From Clostridia bacterium (GTDB lineage Bacteria > Bacillota > Clostridia > Oscillospirales > Acutalibacteraceae): a stretch of DNA of 12,847 bases. The notes below the pieces were generated by a model that made no database searches, was not told where the DNA came from, and worked only from the letters and a program-made list of their open reading frames with translations. How positions within the stretch are numbered: position 1 is the first letter of the stretch; each line of letters begins with the position of its first letter. Location of the stretch: positions 1-12,847 of the forward strand of contig JAFRKM010000008.1 in assembly GCA_017431755.1 (NCBI GenBank). The letters run 5' to 3'. Positions 6,386 to 12,847 of the stretch are shown one piece after another. Made by a program: the position numbers and the translations under genes.

Positions 6386-7222
6386 TTATGCAATTCTTGA
6401 CACCAAATAATCCGAAAAAGCCTTTAAAAATTCCGATTTTCCTCCTATTTTATCAAGATATTTTTTCGCATTTTCGGTAAGTTTTTTTATAAAATCCGAG
6501 GCATATTCTTTACCTCCAAAAAATTTTAATTTTTCAAAATCATTATCTAAAATATCATCAACAAGCTGAAATACTAACCCAATATTCTTACCGTAATTTT
6601 CGGCACACAATATTATTTTTTCGTCCGCGCCAGCCAAAATTGCACCTATTTTCGCACTTGCCATCATTAATTTTGCGGTTTTTAATAAGTAAATATTTAA
6701 AAGTTTCTCTTTGGTGTAATCAATAGGTTTTAAATTTAAATCCATACACTGACCCGAAACCATTCCCGATGAGCCAGAATAAGAAGCAAGAACATTTAAG
6801 GCTTTTAAAACGCATTTATGATTAAGCTCTTTATATTCAGAAGAAGCAAGTTCAAAAGCATGCGTAAGAAGCGCATCGCCCGCCAAAAGAGCTGTACTTT
6901 CACCAAAAATAATATGATTACACTTTTTCCCCCTTCGAAAAGTATCATCATCCATACACGGAAAATCATCATGAATCAACGAATACGTATGTATCATTTC
7001 TATTGCCCCAGCAAATTTAAGAATTTCTTCGCTTTTTCCTCCGCAAAGCTCATAAATCCCTAACAGCAGCACAGGGCGAACTCTTTTTCCGCCTGAAAAA
7101 AGGCTGTATGTCATAGAATCAAATAAACTTTTTTCTATATAAAGCTCGCACCCCATAATATATTCTTTTAAAAAAGATTCTGTTTTACGGGCATATTCTT
7201 GCATTTTTTCATGAAAATCCAT
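6386..7222 (-). CDS. ispA: Farnesyl diphosphate synthase-type polyprenyl synthetase (IspA)
   Basis: Elongates allylic diphosphates with isopentenyl diphosphate, most likely giving farnesyl diphosphate (C15). From the preferred start it is 278 aa. The first Asp-rich motif is DDFPCMDD (85-92). Its two-residue insertion and the Tyr five residues before it match type II bacterial FPP synthases. The second is DDILD (222-226). SGGKRVRP (43-50) is the substrate-binding region. The stretch after the second motif is shorter than usual: the GKxxGSDxxNxKSTY-type segment seems reduced to about FFGGKEYAS. The frame is open from an ATG at 7244-7246 inside xseB. The ATG at 7220-7222 is preferred because AAGGGGA (7231-7237) lies 8 nt before it. 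The neighbours xseB and dxs are as in many Firmicutes. Confidence 0.93.
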   Translation of the reverse strand: MDFHEKMQEYARKTESFLKEYIMGCELYIEKSLFDSMTYSLFSGGKRVRPVLLLGIYELCGGKSEEILKFAGAIEMIHTYSLIHDDFPCMDDDTFRRGKKCNHIIFGESTALLAGDALLTHAFELASSEYKELNHKCVLKALNVLASYSGSSGMVSGQCMDLNLKPIDYTKEKLLNIYLLKTAKLMMASAKIGAILAGADEKIILCAENYGKNIGLVFQLVDDILDNDFEKLKFFGGKEYASDFIKKLTENAKKYLDKIGGKSEFLKAFSDYLVSRIA

Positions 7223-7235
7223 TTTATATATCCCC

Positions 7236-7427
7236 TTATTTAGCATCTATTACTTTAATTTTCTGCTCAGCTTTTTCCAGCAATTCTTTGCATATATTGC
7301 TAATCTCCATACCTTTTTCATAAAGATTTAAAGAATTTTCCAGCGTTTCCTCTCCGCTTTCCAGTTTTTCTACTATCTCCTCAAGAGTTTTTAAATTTGC
7401 TTCGAAATCATTTTTAGTTTTCCTCAT
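7236..7427 (-). CDS. xseB: Exodeoxyribonuclease VII small subunit (XseB)
   Basis: Small subunit of exonuclease VII, which degrades single-stranded DNA to oligonucleotides; several small helical subunits bind each XseA. The 63-aa protein has the family signature FEANLKTLEEIVEKLESGE (8-26), then ENSLNLYEKGMEI and a final LLEKAEQKIKVI. Its ATG overlaps the xseA stop by four bases (ATGA, 7424-7427), a classic translational coupling. AAGGGG inside the end of xseA serves as ribosome binding site about 8 nt upstream. Confidence 0.95.
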   Translation of the reverse strand: MRKTKNDFEANLKTLEEIVEKLESGEETLENSLNLYEKGMEISNICKELLEKAEQKIKVIDAK

Positions 7428-8659
7428 AGTATAACCCCTTTTGATTTAAAATTATAGTTCTTTATGTTGCTTAAAGTGCACTCAACCGTTCCATCTGAAA
7501 AAACAATTTTTATACGATCGTTATTTTTTAATTTTTTTAAGCTTTTAACTTTTTCACCTTTATATAAAACTATAGAATAGCCTTTTTTTAAAACGCTTTG
7601 GGTGCTACAAAGTTCCAGCTTTGAGCAAAGCAGTTTATATTTTTCGTTTAGCCTCCCAAAACTCATCTTAAAAGCTATGTTTAAATCTTTTAAAGTGTCT
7701 TCCAGATTAATTTTATGCTCTTTTATATTTTTTTCTGGTGAAAGCCACTTTAAAGCCTCGGCTAATTGAGCATATATATCTTTTAATTTTTTAATTTTAA
7801 AATCAAGTAACGAATGAATATTTTTTTGAAACTCTTCAAGAATTATTTTTAAATGTTCTTTATCAGGAGTAGCCATTTGCGCTGCTGCAGTTGGCGTTGC
7901 CGCACGTTTGTCCGCCACAAAATCACAAATTGTAAAATCCGTTTCATGACCAACGGCCGAAATAACAGGAATTTTAGAATTAAATATTGCCCTTGCGACT
8001 TCTTCACTATTAAATGGCCATAAATCCTCTGCGGAACCCCCACCACGTCCTACAATCATCACATCAACAGGATTTTTTTCTTTATTAAAATAATTTATTC
8101 CTTCTGCGATTTTTAAACCAGCTTTTTCGCCCTGCACTTCCACAGGATATAAAACTATTTCACAAACCGGATAACGCTTTTTTGTTACTGTTTTTATATC
8201 ATGAATAACAGCTCCGGTTTCAGAGGTCACAACACCTATTTTTTTAGGATACTGTGGCAAAGGCTTTTTCAAAGCTTCGTCAAACAGACCCTCCGCCTGT
8301 AATTTTATTTTTAACTGCTCAAATGCCATATACACCGAGCCAATACCATCCGGCTGAATATTTTCCACATATATTTGATACTGCCCTGAAACTTCATAGC
8401 AAGAAACTCTTCCACACACAACAACTTTCATGCCATCACAAACATTAAAAGGCACTCTGGAAGCATACTGCGAAAACATTACCGCACGAATAACACTTCT
8501 TTCATCTTTTAGAGAAAAATAAACATGGCCACTTGGATAATGTTTTTTAAAATTAGAAACTTCGCCCATTACAAAAATTTTAGATAAATTTTCGTCCATT
8601 TCAAAACGAGTTTTTATATATAAATTAAGCTGCGAAACAGTAACAGTATTAATATTCAT
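7424..8659 (-). CDS. xseA: Exodeoxyribonuclease VII large subunit (XseA)
   Basis: Catalytic subunit of exonuclease VII. The 411-aa protein has an N-terminal OB-fold nucleic acid-binding domain (about 4-102; MGEVSNFKKHYPSGHVYFSL at 31-50), then the catalytic core with KKIGVVTSETGAVIHDI (139-155), GRGGGSAEDLWPFN (204-217), PVISAVGHETDFTICD (231-246) and RAATPTAAAQ (252-261). A long helical region (about 265-350) follows and a short C-terminal beta domain with LKKGYSIV. The ATG at 8657-8659 follows AAGGTGA (8664-8670), which overlaps the nusB stop codon. It is co-transcribed with nusB and xseB. Confidence 0.97.
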   Translation of the reverse strand: MNINTVTVSQLNLYIKTRFEMDENLSKIFVMGEVSNFKKHYPSGHVYFSLKDERSVIRAVMFSQYASRVPFNVCDGMKVVVCGRVSCYEVSGQYQIYVENIQPDGIGSVYMAFEQLKIKLQAEGLFDEALKKPLPQYPKKIGVVTSETGAVIHDIKTVTKKRYPVCEIVLYPVEVQGEKAGLKIAEGINYFNKEKNPVDVMIVGRGGGSAEDLWPFNSEEVARAIFNSKIPVISAVGHETDFTICDFVADKRAATPTAAAQMATPDKEHLKIILEEFQKNIHSLLDFKIKKLKDIYAQLAEALKWLSPEKNIKEHKINLEDTLKDLNIAFKMSFGRLNEKYKLLCSKLELCSTQSVLKKGYSIVLYKGEKVKSLKKLKNNDRIKIVFSDGTVECTLSNIKNYNFKSKGVIL

Positions 8660-8668
8660 AATTTCACC

Positions 8669-9067
8669 TTAAAAATCCAAATTATTTGCAATAGCTCCCA
8701 AAACTCCGTTTACATAAGACGATTCTTCTTTTGTGCTGTATTTTTTGGCAATTTCAACCGCTTCATTAATAACCACGTTTTTTGGAGTTTCTTTTAAAAA
8801 TATCATTTCAAAAATGGCCAATCTAAGAACAGAAAGAGCCGTTCTTGTTAATCTATCTTTCGACCAATGTTTTATGTTTTTTTCAATATAAGAATCAATT
8901 TTTTTTTGATGCGCCAAAGCACCATTAAAAAGTTTGGAAGAAAAATCGTTCATTTTTTCTTCTCTTGCTAATTTTGCATTGTCAATTATTTCTTCGGCCG
9001 AATTAAACCCAAAAGTACTTTCAAATAAAAATATAAATGCTTGTTCACGTGACTGCGTTCTGTTCAT
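8669..9067 (-). CDS. nusB: Transcription antitermination factor NusB
   Basis: All-helical RNA-binding protein that joins NusE (S10) on boxA RNA to allow antitermination in rRNA operons. The 132 aa are typical. Visible features are the N-terminal SREQAFIFLFE (6-16) and a C-terminal TPKNVVINEAVEIAKKYS followed by SSYVNGVLGAIA, the family's strongest signature. The ATG at 9065-9067 is preceded by GAGGAAA (9074-9080) with 6-nt spacing. It lies 24 bp after cdaR and directly before xseA; the nusB-xseA-xseB-ispA-dxs order is common in Firmicutes. Confidence 0.94.
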   Translation of the reverse strand: MNRTQSREQAFIFLFESTFGFNSAEEIIDNAKLAREEKMNDFSSKLFNGALAHQKKIDSYIEKNIKHWSKDRLTRTALSVLRLAIFEMIFLKETPKNVVINEAVEIAKKYSTKEESSYVNGVLGAIANNLDF

Positions 9068-9091
9068 TTATTGTTTCCTCGCTCTACCTTA

Positions 9092-10375
9092 TTATTCAAT
9101 ATTTACATTCACAAAATATTTCCCGTATATCCAAACCTGGTTAACCCCATTTATTTTTAATTTAACGGGCATTTCCATTGTACCTGAAAATTCTTTGTTT
9201 TCTTCAAATTCAATTTTGGCATAAATATCAGACGGTTTTAAACTATTTACCTTGCCAGCCGGACCAACAACAGTAACATTTAAATCTCCGCTATATACAC
9301 TTGCTTTTTTGCCGTTTGGAACATTTTTAAAATCAAAATCATTTATATTAAAAGTTTTTTCTTTAAAATGAGAAAGATTTAAGTTAACTTCTGCAGAATA
9401 TGTGTTATTCAGACTTTTGCATCCTTCTGGAAGGTTCACTGCACATGTAAATGTATTATTTTGAATATTTACTTCGTTAAAATTAATCTCTTCAAGTTTA
9501 ATTTCTTTAATAGATTTTACAACTTTTTCCGGACCAGCTATTTCCAGCGATGAGGGCGAAATTTTTACTAAATCTTTATTTAAATTAAATCCAGACGGTA
9601 AATTAGAAAAATTAGCAACCAAATCAACTTTTTTCTTCATTAAAACAGGTACACTTACTTCCACTTCGTTAACACTGCTTTTAATAGTTTCGCTAGTAAT
9701 TTGTTGACCGTAATCATCATACAAAAGAATAGGTGATTTCAGCGTTACCGGAGAATCAATCTCTCCAGGAATATCTGCTTTAACAACAACTTTTTTTATC
9801 TTTGAAATTTCTTTTTCGGGGCCAGAAAGAGTAACTTTTGGTGAAGAAAGTATAGTATTACCCACGTAATAATCCGATTTTGGAGTAAAGTTTATTTGTG
9901 GCTCAATTGTAAATTCAGACTCCCTGTATCTGTCAACCATAACTGTTACAACCGAAGGTTTAACATCGGAAACAATTTGATAATCCTGCAAAACTCCGAC
10001 TTTTTTTGCAGAAAGTTCCAAAGTATAGTTACCAGGTGACATTATGGTACTTGCTGCCTGTGGAGCAGTAATTTGTATATCGTTTTTTGTAACCTGGCCT
10101 ACAACAATTCTATTTCCCGTAATATTTACTCTTGCGGTTAAGTTTTCTCCACCAAATATCCTAAGTCCATCTTGAACAGCGCTTTCCGACAACTGAATAT
10201 TAACAGGTATATCGGAAATCGTTACAGGGACAACTTCATTATTGCTAGAAGAAATAACAATCCATGTAATTAAAGATGCAACCAAAGAAAACAACATAAC
10301 AAATTTATTGTTATAAAAAAGTTTTCCTATTTTTATTTTTTTGAGTTTTTCAATTAAAAAATTCTTTTTTAACAT
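9092..10375 (-). CDS. cdaR: YbbR domain protein, CdaA regulator (CdaR)
   Basis: Membrane-anchored regulator of the diadenylate cyclase CdaA. The 427-aa protein has a basic N-terminus, one membrane helix (about 25-42) and a large extracytoplasmic part made of about four YbbR repeats (roughly 50-153, 155-243, 245-332 and 335-427, boundaries approximate). Repeat hallmarks include LSGPEKEISKI, IAGPEKVVKSI and VVGPAGKVNSL, each at the typical strand-turn position. It lies 22 bp downstream of cdaA, and its ATG at 10373-10375 follows GAAGGA. In the usual Firmicutes operon glmM comes next; here nusB does. Confidence 0.92.
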   Translation of the reverse strand: MLKKNFLIEKLKKIKIGKLFYNNKFVMLFSLVASLITWIVISSSNNEVVPVTISDIPVNIQLSESAVQDGLRIFGGENLTARVNITGNRIVVGQVTKNDIQITAPQAASTIMSPGNYTLELSAKKVGVLQDYQIVSDVKPSVVTVMVDRYRESEFTIEPQINFTPKSDYYVGNTILSSPKVTLSGPEKEISKIKKVVVKADIPGEIDSPVTLKSPILLYDDYGQQITSETIKSSVNEVEVSVPVLMKKKVDLVANFSNLPSGFNLNKDLVKISPSSLEIAGPEKVVKSIKEIKLEEINFNEVNIQNNTFTCAVNLPEGCKSLNNTYSAEVNLNLSHFKEKTFNINDFDFKNVPNGKKASVYSGDLNVTVVGPAGKVNSLKPSDIYAKIEFEENKEFSGTMEMPVKLKINGVNQVWIYGKYFVNVNIE

Positions 10376-10397
10376 TTTCCTTCACTTTCTCCAAAAA

Positions 10398-11216
10398 TTA
10401 TTTATCAATCAAAAATTTATTTAAATCTTTTTTCAGTAAACCTGTGTCATCATAGCTTCTAAGAACTCCATTTAAAGCTATTGAAATTTTGCCCGTTTCC
10501 TCTGAAACAACAACTGCAACAGCATCCGAATTCTCGCTTATACCTATTGCGGCGCGGTGACGAGTTCCCAAATCTTTACTTAAGTTGTTATTTTTAGTAA
10601 GAGGCAAAATACAACCGCCGGCATAAAGAATATTATCTCTTATTATTAGTGCGCCATCATGAAGTGGGGCTTTATTATAAAAAATATTGCATATAAGCGG
10701 CACAGAAGGCTTAGATTTTATTATTGTACCGGTATCTATAATTTCACCAAGCTTTGTTTTTCTTTCAATAATTATAAGTGCACCCATTTTTTCTTCACTA
10801 AGCGAATAAACAGCATCTGAAATAATTGTTATCAATCTTTTACGATCACGAGTATAGTCGTCTTCATCTTTTTTTATATTGCTAAGGGAAAGTTTATCGC
10901 TAATATTACTCCTGCCCAGCTGTTCCAACGCTCTTCTAAGTTCTGGCTGAAATACTATTAAAAGTCCAAAAACACTAAACTGAAAAACATTGCTAAATAT
11001 AGTGCTAAGCATTTTAAAATGAAGCTGACACGCCAAAAAATAACCCACCAACACTATTATTATTCCTTTAACAAGCTGCCCAGCTCTTGACTCCCTCACG
11101 ATTTTGGTAAGGCCATATATTAAAACAGCAACAATTAAAATATCAAATAAATCATATATTGTAAACGTTCTAAAAAGGCTTTTAAAAGGCAAAAGCACAC
11201 TATTTAAAAAATCCAT
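10398..11216 (-). CDS. cdaA: Diadenylate cyclase CdaA (c-di-AMP synthase)
   Basis: Makes cyclic di-AMP from two ATP; c-di-AMP controls potassium and osmolyte balance and cell-wall homeostasis. The 272-aa protein has three N-terminal membrane helices (about 24-40, 49-64 and 73-89), then a short linker and a DAC domain (about 125-265). The catalytic motifs are APLHDGALII (183-192, with DGA) and GTRHRAAIG (217-225, with RHR). FQPELRRALEQLGR (89-102) after the third helix is also typical. The ATG at 11214-11216 has GGAG about 8 nt upstream. It is the first gene of the long minus-strand run, behind the promoter at 11276-11303. Confidence 0.96.
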   Translation of the reverse strand: MDFLNSVLLPFKSLFRTFTIYDLFDILIVAVLIYGLTKIVRESRAGQLVKGIIIVLVGYFLACQLHFKMLSTIFSNVFQFSVFGLLIVFQPELRRALEQLGRSNISDKLSLSNIKKDEDDYTRDRKRLITIISDAVYSLSEEKMGALIIIERKTKLGEIIDTGTIIKSKPSVPLICNIFYNKAPLHDGALIIRDNILYAGGCILPLTKNNNLSKDLGTRHRAAIGISENSDAVAVVVSEETGKISIALNGVLRSYDDTGLLKKDLNKFLIDK

Positions 11217-11243
11217 AATTTTCTCCGTTTTTATTCAAAAATA

Positions 11244-11275
11244 TTAAGTGTCAACTTAAAAAAGCTAACACTTAA
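11244..11275 (-). promoter_or_regulatory. Inverted repeat at the expected start of the cdaA transcript
   Basis: TTAAGTGT (11244-11251) and ACACTTAA (11268-11275) form a perfect 8-bp inverted repeat with a 16-nt spacer. It directly abuts the -10 (11276-11281) of the cdaA promoter, so it would overlap +1 and the early leader. It could be an operator or a leader hairpin; I cannot name a regulator. Confidence 0.45.
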
Positions 11276-11303
11276 ATTTTACCATATTTATTTTTTGTTT
11301 CAA
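11276..11303 (-). promoter_or_regulatory. Promoter of the cdaA-cdaR-nusB-xse-isp-dxs run
   Basis: On the minus strand TTGAAA (11298-11303) is followed after 16 bp by TAAAAT (11276-11281), with TGG directly before it, an extended -10. It lies about 60 bases upstream of the cdaA start codon. Confidence 0.6.
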
Positions 11304-11338
11304 GTGATATAATTTTTAAAATCTTAAAACTCAAAATA

Positions 11339-11377
11339 AATCTACTATTATATTTTTGTATTTCACAAAATTAGATT
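11339..11377 (-). terminator. Weak AT-rich hairpin at the end of the cysteine desulfurase gene
   Basis: Outer arms AATCTA (11339-11344) and TAGATT (11372-11377) enclose an inner stem TTTTGT (11354-11359) / ACAAAA (11365-11370). On the minus strand TATTTTG follows. It overlaps the stop codon at 11371-11373. The stem is almost all A-T pairs, so termination strength is doubtful. Confidence 0.25.
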
Positions 11378-12507
11378 CTTTTTATTGTACTAATAAGTCT
11401 ATCAACTTCTTGCTTTGTATTAAATACTGACGGGCTAATTCTTACTGTACCTGTTTCTAAAGTTCCAGCGAATTCATGCGCAGACGGCGCACAGTGAAGT
11501 CCTGCTCTTACTTCTATTTCGTTTTTATCTAAAAATTTACCAACTTTATCGCTTATATAATCCTTTACATTAAAACTAATAAGCGGCACAAAATAATCCT
11601 TGCTCGGACGAGGCATATAAAGCTTTACAGAAGATATCTGATTTAAATTATCATAAAGATACTGCATTAATTTAAGCTCATGATTAAAAATATTATTTAT
11701 TCCTTTACTTTTAACAAATTCCATGCCAGCACGAAGACCACAAATCCCCGGAATATTAGGCGTACCACTTTCAAATTTTTGTGGCATTATTTTTGGCTGA
11801 CAAAGTTTCATAGAATCCGTACCCGTTCCACCTTCTATTATGGTGTCGAGCATTTCATGTTTATTTGTAATAAGCATTCCTGTACCCATAGGGCCATACA
11901 ATCCTTTATGCCCTGCCAAGCATAAAAAATCTATTCCCATTTTTTGTACATCAATAGTCGTAAGGCCTGCCGATTGAGCACCATCAACTAGTATAGGCAG
12001 CTTATAAATATGTGCAAGTGCAGCAATTCTTTCCACAGGCAATTTTACTCCCAAAACATTCGATGCGTGAGTACAAATTATAAGTTTAGTTGATGAATTT
12101 ATTGCATTTCTAAATGAGTCCACTGTTTTATTATTATCTTCAGGATAAATTTTAGCTATTGTATAGTTTATTCCTATTGTTTTTTCTAATTTACTAAGAG
12201 GCCTCATCACAGCATTGTGCTCTAAGCACGATGTCACCACATGATCCCCTGGCTTTAAAAAGCCTTTTATTACCATATTTAGCGCTTGAGTGCAATTAAG
12301 CGTAAATGCTACGTTTTCAGGCGATCCCACACCAAATAATTCGCATGCCACCTCTCTGCAACGCTGAACTTCTCGGGAAGAATTCCTGGAAAGTTTATGA
12401 CCACTTCTGCCCGGATTTGCACCGAATTTTTTCATACTAAGCGCCACAGCGTTATTTACCATATATGGTTTAGGATATGTTGTAGCAGAATTATCAAAAT
12501 ATATCAA
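11371..12507 (-). CDS. Class V aminotransferase, cysteine desulfurase family protein
   Basis: PLP-dependent fold-type I enzyme of the cysteine desulfurase / selenocysteine lyase group. The 378-aa protein has MIYFDNSATTYPKP (1-14), LEHNAV (95-100, His98 stacking on PLP), VDGAQSAG (174-181, Asp175), AGHKGLYGPMGTG (198-210, PLP-lysine Lys201), ESGTPN (246-251) and RAGLHCAPSAHEF (334-346, Cys339 as the persulfide-forming cysteine). The pattern resembles the stand-alone Firmicutes subgroup rather than classical IscS or SufS, and no iscU, suf or selenium gene is adjacent, so the sulfur or selenium acceptor is unknown. The start is TTG (12505-12507), with a strong AAGGAGG (12518-12524) 10 nt upstream. 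It has its own promoter (12588-12616) and a dyad at the expected start site. Confidence 0.9.
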   Translation of the reverse strand: MIYFDNSATTYPKPYMVNNAVALSMKKFGANPGRSGHKLSRNSSREVQRCREVACELFGVGSPENVAFTLNCTQALNMVIKGFLKPGDHVVTSCLEHNAVMRPLSKLEKTIGINYTIAKIYPEDNNKTVDSFRNAINSSTKLIICTHASNVLGVKLPVERIAALAHIYKLPILVDGAQSAGLTTIDVQKMGIDFLCLAGHKGLYGPMGTGMLITNKHEMLDTIIEGGTGTDSMKLCQPKIMPQKFESGTPNIPGICGLRAGMEFVKSKGINNIFNHELKLMQYLYDNLNQISSVKLYMPRPSKDYFVPLISFNVKDYISDKVGKFLDKNEIEVRAGLHCAPSAHEFAGTLETGTVRISPSVFNTKQEVDRLISTIKRI

Positions 12508-12556
12508 TTTTAATTTACCTCCTTTTCTTTATCAAAAAATGATCATTTAATTTTTA

Positions 12557-12586
12557 AAGAAAAGTCATAAGTAAATGATTTTTCTT
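12557..12586 (-). promoter_or_regulatory. 30-bp dyad at the transcription start of the cysteine desulfurase gene
   Basis: Arms AAGAAAA(n)TCAT (12557-12568) and ATGA(n)TTTTCTT (12575-12586) are exact inverted repeats except for one central position each, around a 6-nt spacer. The dyad begins 2 bp downstream of the -10 (12588-12593), so it covers +1. An overlapping pair, ATCATTTA (12542-12549) and TAAATGAT (12572-12579), could form a competing stem in the leader RNA. Operator or leader structure; the factor is unknown. Confidence 0.5.
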
Positions 12587-12587
12587 C

Positions 12588-12616
12588 ACTATACATATTA
12601 TGAAAAAGGTAGGCAA
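12588..12616 (-). promoter_or_regulatory. Promoter of the cysteine desulfurase gene
   Basis: On the minus strand TTGCCT (12611-12616) and TATAGT (12588-12593) are separated by exactly 17 bp, just after the ispF terminator and about 80 bases before the TTG start. Four of six and five of six positions match consensus. Confidence 0.5.
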
Positions 12617-12622
12617 AATGAT

Positions 12623-12654
12623 AAAAAACTCAGGCCTTTGCTTACCTGAGTTTT
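12623..12654 (-). terminator. Intrinsic terminator of ispF
   Basis: A perfect 10-bp stem, AAAACTCAGG (12625-12634) with CCTGAGTTTT (12645-12654), has a 10-nt loop. On the minus strand the stem runs into TTTTTT. It begins 12 bp beyond the ispF stop codon and separates ispF from the cysteine desulfurase gene. Confidence 0.88.
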
Positions 12655-12665
12655 AATTTAAAAAT

Positions 12666-12847
12666 TTAATTTATTAAACACACCGCATGAGCCGACATTC
12701 CTTTACCTTCTCCGGTAAAGCCAAGGCCTTCTTCCGTTGTGGCTTTTACATTAACTTGGTTTAAACTTATCTCACAAGCCAAAGAAATATTTTTTTTCAT
12801 TTCATCCAGATAGGGCAATAATTTAGGGCTTTGGGCAATAATAGTTG
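12666..12847 (-). CDS. ispF: 2-C-methyl-D-erythritol 2,4-cyclodiphosphate synthase (IspF), C-terminal part, cut by the window edge
   Basis: MEP-pathway enzyme converting CDP-methylerythritol 2-phosphate to the cyclic diphosphate with release of CMP. Only the last 59 complete residues are present, starting TIIAQSPKLLPYLDEMKKNI and containing the hallmark VNVKATTEEGLGFTGEGKGM; these agree with the C-terminus of IspF (whole proteins are about 155-160 aa). The stop TAA is at 12666-12668. The N-terminal metal-binding Asp-x-His part lies outside the window, as would any upstream ispD or an IspDF fusion partner. A strong terminator follows directly. Confidence 0.93.
   Translation of the reverse strand, partial: TIIAQSPKLLPYLDEMKKNISLACEISLNQVNVKATTEEGLGFTGEGKGMSAHAVCLIN

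Noticed and set aside
7849..8046. Minus-strand frame inside xseA in another reading frame
   Set aside because: Alternate-frame shadow of the conserved xseA catalytic core; no independent start signals.
8934..9224. Plus-strand frame opposite nusB and cdaR
   Set aside because: It spans the antisense of two real genes and their short gap, and resembles no known family.
11680..11925. Plus-strand frame opposite the cysteine desulfurase gene
   Set aside because: Antisense shadow of a conserved gene; composition unlike a real protein and no ribosome binding site.
12508..12665. Possible riboswitch or small RNA between ispF and the cysteine desulfurase gene
   Set aside because: The space is explained by the ispF terminator, a promoter and a dyad. 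No known riboswitch core is recognisable and the remaining leader is too short and AT-rich.
1..12847. CRISPR array, tRNA, rRNA, insertion sequence or phage module
   Set aside because: No regularly spaced direct repeats, no tRNA-like cloverleaf, and no transposase, integrase or structural phage gene seen on either strand. Gene content is chromosomal housekeeping throughout.

Overview
The window looks like a piece of a low-GC, AT-rich Firmicutes chromosome, most likely from an uncultured or anaerobic Clostridia-type organism. This is an inference from gene content: an IreB-family protein, a cdaA-cdaR pair, a nusB-xseA-xseB-ispA-dxs run, QueH in place of QueG, and Gram-positive AGGAGG-type ribosome binding sites. 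Almost all genes are recognisable housekeeping genes. I see no prophage, insertion sequence, CRISPR array, tRNA or rRNA, and no clear novel multi-gene system. The most unusual content is regulatory and organisational.

Layout. Positions 79-849 (+) hold aroQ (type II 3-dehydroquinate dehydratase) and ireB, closed by a strong bidirectional terminator at 866-890. Positions 912-2242 (-) are a three-gene operon: a three-helix PnuC-like membrane protein, queH (epoxyqueuosine reductase) and a GNAT acetyltransferase. It ends at the same terminator from the other side. Divergent, overlapping promoters near 2300 serve this operon and rarA (2362-3639, +). rarA converges on a class 3 lipase-like gene (3717-4385, -), and the best rarA terminator lies inside the lipase reading frame.

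Positions 4451-11216 (-) form a compact run in the order cdaA, cdaR, nusB, xseA, xseB, ispA, dxs. It joins c-di-AMP synthesis, transcription antitermination, exonuclease VII and isoprenoid precursor synthesis. A good extended -10 promoter precedes cdaA, and a second weaker one may re-initiate before dxs. glmM, the usual third gene of the cdaA-cdaR operon, is absent. Upstream is a class V aminotransferase / cysteine desulfurase family gene (11371-12507, -) with its own promoter and a 30-bp near-perfect dyad at the expected transcription start. The window ends inside ispF (12666-12847, -), which has its own terminator.

How the genes work together: dxs (first MEP step), ispF (a later MEP step) and ispA (prenyl chain elongation) make farnesyl-type precursors. 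CdaA with its membrane regulator CdaR makes c-di-AMP. IreB is a small substrate of the PASTA-kinase signalling branch. AroQ serves the shikimate pathway and QueH makes the tRNA modification queuosine. Several genes start with TTG (lipase, cysteine desulfurase, probably the GNAT), each supported by a well-placed ribosome binding site.
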